Positions 35,003 to 43,338 of a stretch of 64,000 nucleotides of DNA are shown in pieces (the first letter of the stretch is position 1; each line of letters opens with the position of its first letter). The position numbers and the translations under genes were made by a program. The stretch lies in the NCBI RefSeq assembly GCF_017876545.1, contig NZ_JAGIOD010000001.1, positions 1,054,001 to 1,118,000 on the forward strand, given 5' to 3'. Source of the stretch: Brachybacterium sacelli. Lineage in GTDB: Bacteria > Actinomycetota > Actinomycetes > Actinomycetales > Dermabacteraceae. Below the pieces are notes generated by a model, which was given only the letters and a program-made list of their open reading frames with translations, was not told where the DNA came from and did no database searches.

Positions 35003-35031
35003 GTCACCGTGACCATAACCGGTCCTAGGGT
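35003..35031 (+). promoter_or_regulatory. NUDIX-regulator promoter with palindromic site
   Basis: TAGGGT at 35026-35031 lies 6 nt before the ATG at 35038 and can act as a -10 box for a leaderless message. GTCACCGTGAC at 35003-35013 is a palindrome where the -35 box should be, a natural place for autorepression by the NrtR-like product. Confidence 0.5.
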
Positions 35032-35037
35032 GACCTC

Positions 35038-35727
35038 ATGGCCTCCCCTGTCGAAGACATCCGCGTCGCCGTCGACCTCATCGTCCTGACCCTGCGGCAC
35101 GATGCCCTCAACGTCCTGCTGGTCCAGCGCGAGGACGAGCCCCACCGCGGAGCCTGGGCGCTCCCGGGCGGGTTCATCGAGTACGAGGAGGACCTCGAGG
35201 ACGCCGCCTACCGCGTGCTGGCCGACGAGGCCTCCCTGGGCAGCGGTGCCGTGCACCTGGAGCAGGTGCGCACCTTCGGCACCCCGCACCGCGATCCGCG
35301 CGGCCGTGTCGTCTCGGTGGCGTTCATGGCCCTGGGCGCGGATCTGCCGGACCCCGAGCGGGGCGACGAGGTCGCCGACGCCCGCTGGTGGAGCGTGGGC
35401 GAGCTGACCGGGATCGACCTCGCCTTCGACCATGCCGACGTGCTGGGATGCTCCGTCGAGCGCGCCCGCGCCAAGCTCGAGTACACCACCCTCGCCGTCA
35501 CCTTCCTGCCCGAGGAGTTCACGATCTCCCAGCTGCGCGGCGTCTACGAGAGCGTGTGGGGCACGTCGCTGGACGCCGGGAACTTCCACCGCAAGGCCAC
35601 CCGCACCGACGGGTTCCTCCTCGAGCTGGAGAAGCGCGCCGCCCCCACCGGCGGCCGCCCCGCCCGCCTGTACAGCGCCGGCGGAGGCACCACCCTGGTG
35701 CCGCCGCTGCTGCGCTCCGGGCAGTGA
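35038..35727 (+). CDS. NUDIX-fold transcriptional regulator (NrtR-like)
   Basis: A 229-residue protein with an N-terminal NUDIX domain and a C-terminal winged helix (about residues 150-229: FTISQLRGVYESVWGTSLDAGNF, then RKATRTDGFL), the arrangement of NrtR repressors of NAD metabolism that sense ADP-ribose. The NUDIX box GGFIEYEEDLEDAAYRVLADE lacks parts of the REUxEE catalytic core (RVLADE), so binding rather than hydrolysis is expected. No NAD gene is adjacent, so the regulon is elsewhere or different. Confidence 0.88.
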   Translation: MASPVEDIRVAVDLIVLTLRHDALNVLLVQREDEPHRGAWALPGGFIEYEEDLEDAAYRVLADEASLGSGAVHLEQVRTFGTPHRDPRGRVVSVAFMALGADLPDPERGDEVADARWWSVGELTGIDLAFDHADVLGCSVERARAKLEYTTLAVTFLPEEFTISQLRGVYESVWGTSLDAGNFHRKATRTDGFLLELEKRAAPTGGRPARLYSAGGGTTLVPPLLRSGQ

Positions 35728-35780
35728 CGACTCCCTGAGGCGCCCTTCTCCTCGCCGCCGCCGTCGGGGACACTGTGCCC

Positions 35781-36611
35781 ATGGCAGCACGGGACGGTGT
35801 CGAGCCGGCAGCAGTGCTCGAGAGCATGGGCCTGCGCGGGGACGGGACGATCGAGCCCCTGCTCGGCGGGGCCGACGCCCAGCTGTGGCGGGTGAGCGTC
35901 GACGGAACCCGCTGCGCGCTGCGCGTGCTGCGACCCTCGCAGCATGAGCAGGCACGACGCGAGGTCGGCGTCCATCGCGGGATGGAGCCGACGGACGTGC
36001 CGGTGCCGCGGATCGTGGCGACCGCGCTCGCCGAGGAGCGGCCCGCGTACCTGATGGAATGGGTCGAGGGGCGCCCCCTGGCGGAGAGGGTGATGGATCC
36101 GGGGACCCCACCCCGCCGGCGCCGTGACCTGATGGCCCGCTTCGGCGAGATGCAGGCGGCCGTCCATGAGCTGCCGGCCGAGGACCTGGCCGCCGAGACG
36201 GACCGGATCCTGCGGACGCGGCGCGTACCCGCGGAGGACGCCCCGCGTGACGATCCCCCTGCGCGACTGCTGCACCTGGATTACCACCCCGGCAACGTGC
36301 TGGTCCGCGGCGGCCGCATCGTCGCCGTCCTCGACTGGGCCAATGCCGCCGCGGACGATCCCCGGTACGACCGGGCCCGGACGGAATCCCAACTGGCTCT
36401 GCACCCGGACCCGCGGATGCAGCGCGATCGCCTGCGGCAGGATCTCCTGGACTCCTGGCGGGCCGGGTACGGCGCCCACGAGGACCTCGAGCCGGCCTTC
36501 CGCCGTTGGGCCGGCGCCGCCATGCTCACCGACCTCTCGCCTCGCCTCGAGGACCCGGCGGCCCCCTGGGTGACTGCCGAACTGCTCGAGCGCATCCGTC
36601 GCTATCACTGA
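35781..36611 (+). CDS. APH-family phosphotransferase
   Basis: A 276-residue kinase-fold protein of the aminoglycoside/choline kinase type. The catalytic loop HLDYHPGNVL has the full HxDxxxxN motif, and VLDWANAAADDP supplies the metal-binding Asp. Substrate is unknown; most chromosomal relatives are not resistance genes. No ribosome site is seen. GACACT at 35769-35774 lies 6 nt before the ATG at 35781 and may give a leaderless transcript; a GTG at 35775 is the alternative. Confidence 0.85.
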   Translation: MAARDGVEPAAVLESMGLRGDGTIEPLLGGADAQLWRVSVDGTRCALRVLRPSQHEQARREVGVHRGMEPTDVPVPRIVATALAEERPAYLMEWVEGRPLAERVMDPGTPPRRRRDLMARFGEMQAAVHELPAEDLAAETDRILRTRRVPAEDAPRDDPPARLLHLDYHPGNVLVRGGRIVAVLDWANAAADDPRYDRARTESQLALHPDPRMQRDRLRQDLLDSWRAGYGAHEDLEPAFRRWAGAAMLTDLSPRLEDPAAPWVTAELLERIRRYH

Positions 36612-36691
36612 CCACCGCCACGACGCGGGCTCCACCTCGCCCCTCACCCCGACAAACGCCGGCCGACACCTCAGGGCCGCTCAGAAGAACC

Positions 36692-36750
36692 GTGCACAAA
36701 AGTTGCACCAAGGGTTGACGTGATGGCTCTTCGGTGCAAAAGTTGCGCAT
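36692..36750 (+). promoter_or_regulatory. Two operator-like CAAAAGTTGC sites upstream of the second sugar ABC operon
   Basis: CAAAAGTTGC occurs at 36697-36706 and 36737-36746, 40 bp (about four helical turns) apart on the same face. The first sits inside the palindromic GTGCACAAAAGTTGCACC (36692-36709). A TTGACG at 36715-36720 between them is a possible -35 box, with the second site over the -10 position. This suggests a dimeric repressor bridging the promoter; which protein binds is unknown. Confidence 0.6.
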
Positions 36751-36796
36751 CTTGCGAGGTACTCGACCCGCGCACCGCAGCGTCGGAAGGATGGGC

Positions 36797-38107
36797 ATGC
36801 TCCCTGCACGCAGTCGTCGCCCGAGCCGTCGGCAGTTCGTCGGGGCCCTGGGCGCCGTGGCGGGCGGTGCCGCGGTCAGCGGCTGCTCCTCCGAGCCGGA
36901 GAAGGACATGGACACCCTCCACGTGTGGGGCGGAATCCCGGCCGAGAGCGGTCCGCAGCGACTGATCGACAGATTCCACGAGAAGCATCCGGACCTCACC
37001 GTCGAGTACACGCGGTACATCAACGACGACCGGGGCAACCTGAAGCTGAACACGGCCCTCCAGGGCGGTGTCGACATCGATGTCTTCTTCACCTACGGCG
37101 TCCCGAACCTCACCATGCGGGTGAGCTCGGGGCTGGCGGCGGACGTCGGCGACCAGGTGCGCAGCACCCCTGAGCTGGCGATGTTCCTGGACACCGATGA
37201 TCCCAAGGCGCTCATCGACGGGGACGAGATCACGGCGCTCGCGACCACCAGGATCCCTCAGATGGTCCTGTTCAACGAGAGCCTGCGCGAGCGCGCCGGG
37301 ATCGACCTTCCGCGGCAGTGGACGTTCGAGGAATACCTGGAGGTCATCCGCGCTCTTGCGGCCGACGGGAAGTACGGTTCGTACGTGATCCCGGACCTCG
37401 CGCGGATCGAGCTCGGCCCGAACTACCGGTTCACCCCCGAGGGAGACTCCAACTTCTCCCACCCGGCGTTCCAGCGCCACCTCGACCTGTCCGCGGAGCT
37501 GATCCGTGACGGTGTCCTCTATCCCTGGTCGCAGGCCCTGGCCCGCCAGCTGGAGGCGTACCAGCAGAACAACTTCATCGCCGAGGACTTCGGGCTGTGG
37601 ACCACGGCGCCCTACAGCCTGCGCTTCCTGACCGATCAGGAGGAGTACCCCCACGACTTCACCGTCTCCGCCGCCCCGGTGCCGACCACCGAGAACGGCG
37701 ACTGGAACACGGGGGAGTACGGGGCCTTCGTCCAGATCAACTCCCGCAGCCCGAAGCAGGAGCTCGCGTGGGAGTTCAGCAAGTTCTGGCTGCTCGAAGG
37801 AGCGCAGGACCTGATCAGCGCGGGGTACATCTCGCTGCTGGGCGACGTCGACGACGAGCAGCTCCTCGCGGGGATCCTCGGCGAGGACGCAGAGCAGTTC
37901 TTCGACGTCGACTCGTTCCGTCGGACCCTCTTCGAGGACGAGCCCCGGATGCACCTGGACACGGAGCTGACCGCCTACACCGAGATCACCCAGAAGTTCG
38001 AGCAGCAGCGTGACGTGTGCTGGCTCCTCGAGCGCTCACCGACCAAGGCCATCGAGACCGTCGACCGCAACGCCCAGGCGCTGATCGAGCGCTTCGAGGA
38101 GGACTGA
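36797..38107 (+). CDS. Sugar ABC transporter substrate-binding lipoprotein, Tat signal
   Basis: A 436-residue solute-binding protein of the sugar family. RRPSRRQFVGALGA is a Tat signal and VSGC a lipobox. DTLHVWGGIPAESGP and FNESLRERAGIDLPRQWTFEE are typical family blocks. ATGs occur at 36791 and 36797; GGAAGG at 36785-36790 has proper spacing only for 36797. The in-frame extension to 36734 starts within the operator region and is rejected. It heads an operon with two permeases. The ATPase is again missing, implying a shared one. Ligand unknown. Confidence 0.9.
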   Translation: MLPARSRRPSRRQFVGALGAVAGGAAVSGCSSEPEKDMDTLHVWGGIPAESGPQRLIDRFHEKHPDLTVEYTRYINDDRGNLKLNTALQGGVDIDVFFTYGVPNLTMRVSSGLAADVGDQVRSTPELAMFLDTDDPKALIDGDEITALATTRIPQMVLFNESLRERAGIDLPRQWTFEEYLEVIRALAADGKYGSYVIPDLARIELGPNYRFTPEGDSNFSHPAFQRHLDLSAELIRDGVLYPWSQALARQLEAYQQNNFIAEDFGLWTTAPYSLRFLTDQEEYPHDFTVSAAPVPTTENGDWNTGEYGAFVQINSRSPKQELAWEFSKFWLLEGAQDLISAGYISLLGDVDDEQLLAGILGEDAEQFFDVDSFRRTLFEDEPRMHLDTELTAYTEITQKFEQQRDVCWLLERSPTKAIETVDRNAQALIERFEED

Positions 38108-38108
38108 C

Positions 38109-39083
38109 ATGTCCACAGCGCAGACGCGGGCCGACGGGCTCGGGGCCCCGCCCGACCCCCGGGGGCCGACGGCGCGGGGACGCCGCAGCAGCGGACGCGC
38201 CCCCTCGGACCCGAAGCCGATCGTCGGATGGCTCTTCATCGCCCCGAACCTGCTGGGGGTGCTGGCCTTCACCTTCATCCCCCTGGTGTCGGTCATCCTG
38301 CTGTCGTTCACGGAGTGGAACCTGGTCTCCGGGTTCGGGGGCATCGACTTCGTCGGCCTCGACAACTTCCTCGCGGTGTTCCAGGATCCGACGTTCTGGC
38401 GCAGTCTCGTGATCACGATCCTCTACGCCGGCGTCGCCGTGCCGCTGACCCTCGTGGTGGGCCTCGCCCTCGCCCTCGCGCTGAACCGTGACATCCCGGC
38501 CCGGGGGCTGCTGCGCGCCGCGTTCTTCGTGCCCTACATCGTCAACATCGTCGCCATCGGCATGACCTGGCAGATGCTGCTGGATCCCTCGGCGGGGCTC
38601 GTGAACCAGTTCCTCGGGGTCTTCGGCCTCGAGCATCTGCCGCAGTGGTTCGCCTCCTCGTACTGGGCGCTGCCCGCACTCATCCTGGTGACGATCTGGT
38701 CCCAGGCGGGGTACGCGAACCTCATCTACCTCTCGGCGCTGCAGGACGCTCCCACGCAGCTGTACGAGGCGGCACGTATCGACGGGGCCGGCCGCTGGGC
38801 CTCGTTCCGCGCGATCACGTGGCCCTCGCTGCTCCCCACCACGGTGTTCCTGCTGATCACGCTCTTCGTGGGGATCTCGCAGACCTTCGGCATGATCGCC
38901 CTGATCACGAACGGCGGCCCCGGCGCGTCCACGACCACGCTGTCCTTTTACATGTATCAGACGAGCTTCCAGTTCTACCGCTTCGGATATGCCTCGGCCG
39001 TGGGTCTGGTGACCTTCGTCGGCATCTTCGCCATCATGCTCCTGATGTGGCGGGCCCAGCGAGGGAGGGCACTGCATGACTGA
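38109..39083 (+). CDS. ABC sugar importer permease (MalF/UgpA type)
   Basis: A 324-residue permease with a disordered basic N-terminus (about 35 residues) and six helices. The EAA loop is EAARIDGAGRWASF...WPSLLPT. The ATG at 38109 is one base after the binding-protein stop. It overlaps the next permease by 8 bp, so the three genes form one operon. Confidence 0.94.
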   Translation: MSTAQTRADGLGAPPDPRGPTARGRRSSGRAPSDPKPIVGWLFIAPNLLGVLAFTFIPLVSVILLSFTEWNLVSGFGGIDFVGLDNFLAVFQDPTFWRSLVITILYAGVAVPLTLVVGLALALALNRDIPARGLLRAAFFVPYIVNIVAIGMTWQMLLDPSAGLVNQFLGVFGLEHLPQWFASSYWALPALILVTIWSQAGYANLIYLSALQDAPTQLYEAARIDGAGRWASFRAITWPSLLPTTVFLLITLFVGISQTFGMIALITNGGPGASTTTLSFYMYQTSFQFYRFGYASAVGLVTFVGIFAIMLLMWRAQRGRALHD

Positions 39084-39996
39084 GTCGACAGCCGTCACCG
39101 GCGGCCTCGCGACCGGCCCGAGCAGGTCGGGCGCCGGCACCGGCATCGCCGAGCGGCAGGCCCGTCGCCGTCGCCGGGACCGCATCCGCCGCTGGTCCTG
39201 GGGCGTTCCGCTGTGGATCCTGGCCCTGGTGTTCCTGCTGCCGTTCGCCTGGATGATCTCCACCTCCCTGAAACCGGACCTGGAGGCGTTCAGGATCCCC
39301 ATGCAGTGGATCCCGGACGAACCTCGCTGGGAGAACTACACCGAGGTCCTGTTCGGCGAGAACTCGATCCTCGTCGCGTTCTGGAACTCGGTGTTCGTGG
39401 CCCTGCTGCGGGTGCTCGGGGAGCTGACCACGGCCACCCTGGCCGGATACGCCTTCGCCAAGCTCCGCTTCCCGGGCCGGGGAAAGGTCTTCATCGCCTA
39501 CCTGGCCACGTCCCTGATCCCGGCGCAGCTGCTGCTGGTCCCGCGCTTCGTGTACTTCCAGGAGCTCGGCCTGTACGACACGCTGTGGGCCCTCATCCTG
39601 CCGGGGATGTTCACCGTGCTCGGCACCTTCCTCATGCGCCAGTACTTCGTCTCCCAGCCGGACGAGTTCGCCGAGGCGGCGCGGCTGGACGGGGCGGGCG
39701 AGTTCCAGATCTTCTCCCGGATCTACCTGCCGAACGCGACGTCGATGATCAGTGCGCTGGCCATCCTGACCTTCGTCTGGTCCTGGAACGACTACGAGAC
39801 TCCCTTGGTCTTCCTCTCCAGCCCGGAGACCTTCACGCTGCCCATGGGCCTGACCAACTTCACCGATGAGAACGGGGCCATGGCCGCCGGTCTCTCGATG
39901 GCGGCGGCGGTCATCTCGATCATCCCGATCCTGCTGGTCTTCCTGGTCTTCCAGCGCCGGTTCGTCCGGGCGATGACCGAGAGCGCCCTGAAGTAG
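39076..39996 (+). CDS. ABC sugar importer permease (MalG/UgpE type)
   Basis: A 306-residue second permease. After a basic tail (RQARRRRRDRIRR) come six helices, with the EAA loop EAARLDGAGEFQIF...LPNAT and the family's FVWSWNDYETPLVFL stretch. The ATG at 39076 overlaps the previous gene. It completes the membrane part of this importer; the RpiR regulator gene follows 32 bp later. Confidence 0.94.
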   Translation: MTESTAVTGGLATGPSRSGAGTGIAERQARRRRRDRIRRWSWGVPLWILALVFLLPFAWMISTSLKPDLEAFRIPMQWIPDEPRWENYTEVLFGENSILVAFWNSVFVALLRVLGELTTATLAGYAFAKLRFPGRGKVFIAYLATSLIPAQLLLVPRFVYFQELGLYDTLWALILPGMFTVLGTFLMRQYFVSQPDEFAEAARLDGAGEFQIFSRIYLPNATSMISALAILTFVWSWNDYETPLVFLSSPETFTLPMGLTNFTDENGAMAAGLSMAAAVISIIPILLVFLVFQRRFVRAMTESALK

Positions 39997-40028
39997 TCCG
40001 CGCCGGCCCCCGACCACCGCGACCGACC

Positions 40029-40952
40029 ATGGACGAGTATTCACAGATGAGCACATCTCCCACCGCCTCGCCGGCCTCGGCGCTGCAGCGCATCCGCGAG
40101 GCGATCCCCCAGCTGAACCCGACCGCCCGGAGGATCGCCGAGGCGATCCTCGCGGACCCCCTCGGGGCCGGAGACGCCTCGATCACGGCGCTCGCCGCGA
40201 CGGCCGAGACGTCCCCCGCGGCGGTCTCCCGGTTCTCGCGGCGGGTGGGCTACACCGGGTTCCCCGCTCTCCGCTCCGCGATCGCCCTCGACAACGGCCG
40301 CGCCGCACAGTCCGGGTGGGAGCGCGACATCGGCACCGCCATCACACCCTCCGATGCCCCGCGCGACGTGCTGGACATCCTCGCCGGCACCGCGGCCCGT
40401 GCGCTCCGTGATGCCGCCGCCGTGGTCGACCTGCGCCAGATCGAGCGCGCGGCCGAGGCGATCACTCGCGCCGAGCGGGTGCACCTGCACGGGGAATGGG
40501 GGGATTCGGTGGCCGTGCGCGAGCTGTACCTGCGGCTGCTGCGCATCGGCGTCGCGGTCTGGTGCCACGAGACCGGTCCGCGCACCCTCGACCTGGTCGC
40601 GGGCACCTTCACCGAGCGCGACGCCGTCCTCGTGCTCAACCGCTCCGGCGACGACGACACCGCCCTCCACCTGGTGCAGGCCGCCCAGCGCGCCGGTTCC
40701 ACCACGATCGCCGTGCACGGTGTGCCGGGCTCCGTCCTGGAGGAGTCGGTCGACGTGCCGGTGTACACGGGGATCCGGAACGGGACGGTGTGGACCCAGC
40801 ACTTCGCCGGCCGCGCCAGCGACACCCTCGTGACGAGCATGCTCTGGCTGCTCGTCGCCCAACGACGCTCCGCCGATCCCACCCTGCGCTTCGTGGACGA
40901 CGGGACCCTCGGGGACCTCGGCGACGACGCAGCGCCCGACGACGGTCGGTGA
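40029..40952 (+). CDS. RpiR-family transcriptional regulator (HTH + SIS)
   Basis: A 307-residue regulator with an N-terminal RpiR helix-turn-helix (LNPTARRIAEAIL, then ETSPAAVSRFSRRVGYTGFP) and a C-terminal SIS domain that binds phosphosugars (VHLHGEWGDS, VLVLNRSGDDD). It lies directly after the ABC importer and before the FAD oxidoreductase, making it a candidate local regulator. Neither the ATG at 40029 nor the one at 40047 has a clear ribosome site; the longer form is kept. Confidence 0.88.
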   Translation: MDEYSQMSTSPTASPASALQRIREAIPQLNPTARRIAEAILADPLGAGDASITALAATAETSPAAVSRFSRRVGYTGFPALRSAIALDNGRAAQSGWERDIGTAITPSDAPRDVLDILAGTAARALRDAAAVVDLRQIERAAEAITRAERVHLHGEWGDSVAVRELYLRLLRIGVAVWCHETGPRTLDLVAGTFTERDAVLVLNRSGDDDTALHLVQAAQRAGSTTIAVHGVPGSVLEESVDVPVYTGIRNGTVWTQHFAGRASDTLVTSMLWLLVAQRRSADPTLRFVDDGTLGDLGDDAAPDDGR

Positions 40953-41009
40953 CCTCCTCACCGGCACGACCACCCGCTCCGCACGACCACCCCTGCAGGA
41001 AGGACCCCC

Positions 41010-43238
41010 ATGCTCACCGAATCCGTCACTACCGACATCGTCGTGGTGGGAGGAGGCCTCGCCGGCATCTGCGCAGCGATCGGAGCTGCCCGCCAGGGCA
41101 GCCGCGTCGCCCTGGTGCAGAACCGCCCGGTCCTCGGCGGCAACTCGTCGAGCGAGGTGCGGGTCTGGGTCTGCGGTGCCACGGCGCACGGGATCCACCT
41201 GTTCGCCCGCGAGACGGGCATCATGGGCGAGCTGTTCGTCGAGAACCAGTTCCGCAATCCCGACGGCAATCCGTACTACTGGGATCTCCTGCTCCTGGAG
41301 AAGGTCCGCGCGGAGCCGGGCATCGAGCTCTTCCTGAACACCGACGTCACGGAGGTCGAGGCCGAGGGGGCGCAGGACGCCCGGGTGGTGCGCTCCGCCA
41401 CCGGCTGGATGAGCGGATCCGAACGCCGGGTCACCTTCACCGCGCCGACGTTCATCGACTGCAGCGGGGACGGGCTGGTCGGCCATCTCGCCGGCGCCCG
41501 CAGCATGCGCGGGAGCGAGCCCCGCGAGACCTACGACGAATCCTGGGCGCCGGACGAGCCGGGAGAGGACATGCTCGGCTCGACGATCCTCTTCTACACC
41601 AAGGACGTCGGCCACCCGCAGAAGTTCGTCGCCCCCTCGTTCGCGGTCGACGTCGCGGCGACCTCGATCCCGGAGAACAGGGTGGTCCGGGAGACCATGA
41701 ACGGCTGCGACTACTGGTGGATCGAATGGGGCGGGGACCTCGACGTCGTCCACGACAACGAGCGGATCCGGGACGAGCTCCAGGCCGTCTGTTACGGCTT
41801 GTGGGACTACATCAAGAACTCCGGGCTCTACGACGCGGACACCCTCAGCCTCGAGTGGGTGGGCGCGGTGCCCGGCAAGCGGGAGTACCGGCGGTTCGTC
41901 GGCGATCATGTCCTCACCCAGCACGACGTCCTGGGACAGACCGAGTTCGCGGACCGCATCGGCTTCGGCGGCTGGTCCATCGACCTCCATCCGGTGGGCG
42001 GCGTCTACGCGAGCGAGAAGGGATCGCGGCACTGGCACCCGGACGGGAACTACCACATACCGCTGCGTGCGCTGTACTCGCACAATGTCACCAACCTGTG
42101 GATGGCCGGCCGGGACATCAGCGCGAGCCACGTCGCGTTCGGGAGCACGCGCGTGATGGCGACCTGCGCCGTCCTCGGCGAAGCGGCGGGCATCGCCGCC
42201 TCCCTCGCCGGCCACCTCGCGGTCACCCCTCCCCGGCTCGCCGCCGACCACCTGCCGGAGCTGCACCGGGCGATGGTCCGTGCGGACGCCTCGCTGCTCG
42301 GTGTGGTCGACGACGACCCGGCGAACCTCGCCCTCGTCGCCGACGCGACGGCGTCCTCGCGCAAGAGCGCTCTCGCCTCGACCGAGAGCGCCGGCAACCA
42401 CCCGCTGGACCACGACCTGGGGCTGGTGCTGCCGATCGATCCGAGCCTGGACGAGGTGGAGATCCTCGTCGACGCCGAGCAGGACACGGACCTCACGCTA
42501 GAGCTGCACAGCGTGAGCAGGCCACAGAACTATCTCCCCGACACCCTCCGGCGCGGCGTCACGGTGCCGATCGCCCGCGGCAGGTCGTGGGCACGGGCCG
42601 ACCTCGGGTGGAGGCCCGAGGCGCCGCAGAACGCCGTGGTCGTCCTGCGGAGGAACCCGCTGGTCAGCGTGCACCGCGGATCACGGGTGGAGCCGGGGAC
42701 CGTCACCCTGCGGCACCGGGAGATGCCCGTGGAGGAGGTCAGTCCTCAGCAGTGGCGGCACTGGAAGGAGACCCTGCACGGCGAAGGCATCTGCTTCCGG
42801 GCGACCGCTCCGACCTCCGCCTTCGGTCCCGAACAGGCCGTCGGCGGGTACGCCCGCCCGTACGGCGGGCCGAACATGTGGGTCTCCGGGGCCGTCGCCG
42901 AGGACCCTCAGCCCTGGATCGAGCTGCGTTGGACGGCGCCGCAGCAGATCGGGACGGTGGATCTCGTCCTGGACGACGACGTCAACGAGGACCTCATCAA
43001 CCTCCATCACCACCGGACCCCGGGGGACGCGATGGCGACGCTGGTGCGCAACGCCCGCGTCGAGGCCCTCGTCGGCGACCAGTGGCACGAGGTCGGACGG
43101 ATCACGGAGAACCGGAGGCGGCATCGCTCCCTCGACCTGGGGGAGGGGCTGAGGACCACCGCGCTGCGGCTGGTGGTCGAGGACACGAACGGATCGCCGG
43201 AGGCCCGGGTGGTGGCGCTGCGCGCGTACAGCGCCTGA
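41010..43238 (+). CDS. Large FAD-dependent oxidoreductase (FAD_oxidored type)
   Basis: A 742-residue flavoprotein. The N-terminal half is an FAD domain with the dinucleotide motif VVVGGGLAGICAAI, RPVLGGNSSSEVRVW, and a closing NLWMAGRDISASHVAFGSTRVMAT block, as in the FAD_oxidored family often linked to sugar transport genes. The last 270 residues form a separate beta-rich region ending in VDLVLDDDVNEDL and resembling carbohydrate-binding or discoidin-like modules. Probable sugar or sugar-acid oxidation in the cytoplasm; substrate unknown. The ATG has AGGAAGGA 6 nt upstream. Confidence 0.82.
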   Translation: MLTESVTTDIVVVGGGLAGICAAIGAARQGSRVALVQNRPVLGGNSSSEVRVWVCGATAHGIHLFARETGIMGELFVENQFRNPDGNPYYWDLLLLEKVRAEPGIELFLNTDVTEVEAEGAQDARVVRSATGWMSGSERRVTFTAPTFIDCSGDGLVGHLAGARSMRGSEPRETYDESWAPDEPGEDMLGSTILFYTKDVGHPQKFVAPSFAVDVAATSIPENRVVRETMNGCDYWWIEWGGDLDVVHDNERIRDELQAVCYGLWDYIKNSGLYDADTLSLEWVGAVPGKREYRRFVGDHVLTQHDVLGQTEFADRIGFGGWSIDLHPVGGVYASEKGSRHWHPDGNYHIPLRALYSHNVTNLWMAGRDISASHVAFGSTRVMATCAVLGEAAGIAASLAGHLAVTPPRLAADHLPELHRAMVRADASLLGVVDDDPANLALVADATASSRKSALASTESAGNHPLDHDLGLVLPIDPSLDEVEILVDAEQDTDLTLELHSVSRPQNYLPDTLRRGVTVPIARGRSWARADLGWRPEAPQNAVVVLRRNPLVSVHRGSRVEPGTVTLRHREMPVEEVSPQQWRHWKETLHGEGICFRATAPTSAFGPEQAVGGYARPYGGPNMWVSGAVAEDPQPWIELRWTAPQQIGTVDLVLDDDVNEDLINLHHHRTPGDAMATLVRNARVEALVGDQWHEVGRITENRRRHRSLDLGEGLRTTALRLVVEDTNGSPEARVVALRAYSA

Positions 43239-43338
43239 GGGTGACCTATGGGCGGAGACACCCCCACAAGTGATTGAATATTGGACGACAAGAGGTCAGA
43301 CTGAGGGTGAGCCCGTTCGATCGGAAGGAACGCACCCC

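Noticed and set aside
35781..36611. Aminoglycoside resistance call for the APH-fold protein
   Set aside because: The fold is shared by many metabolic kinases; nothing points to drug resistance.
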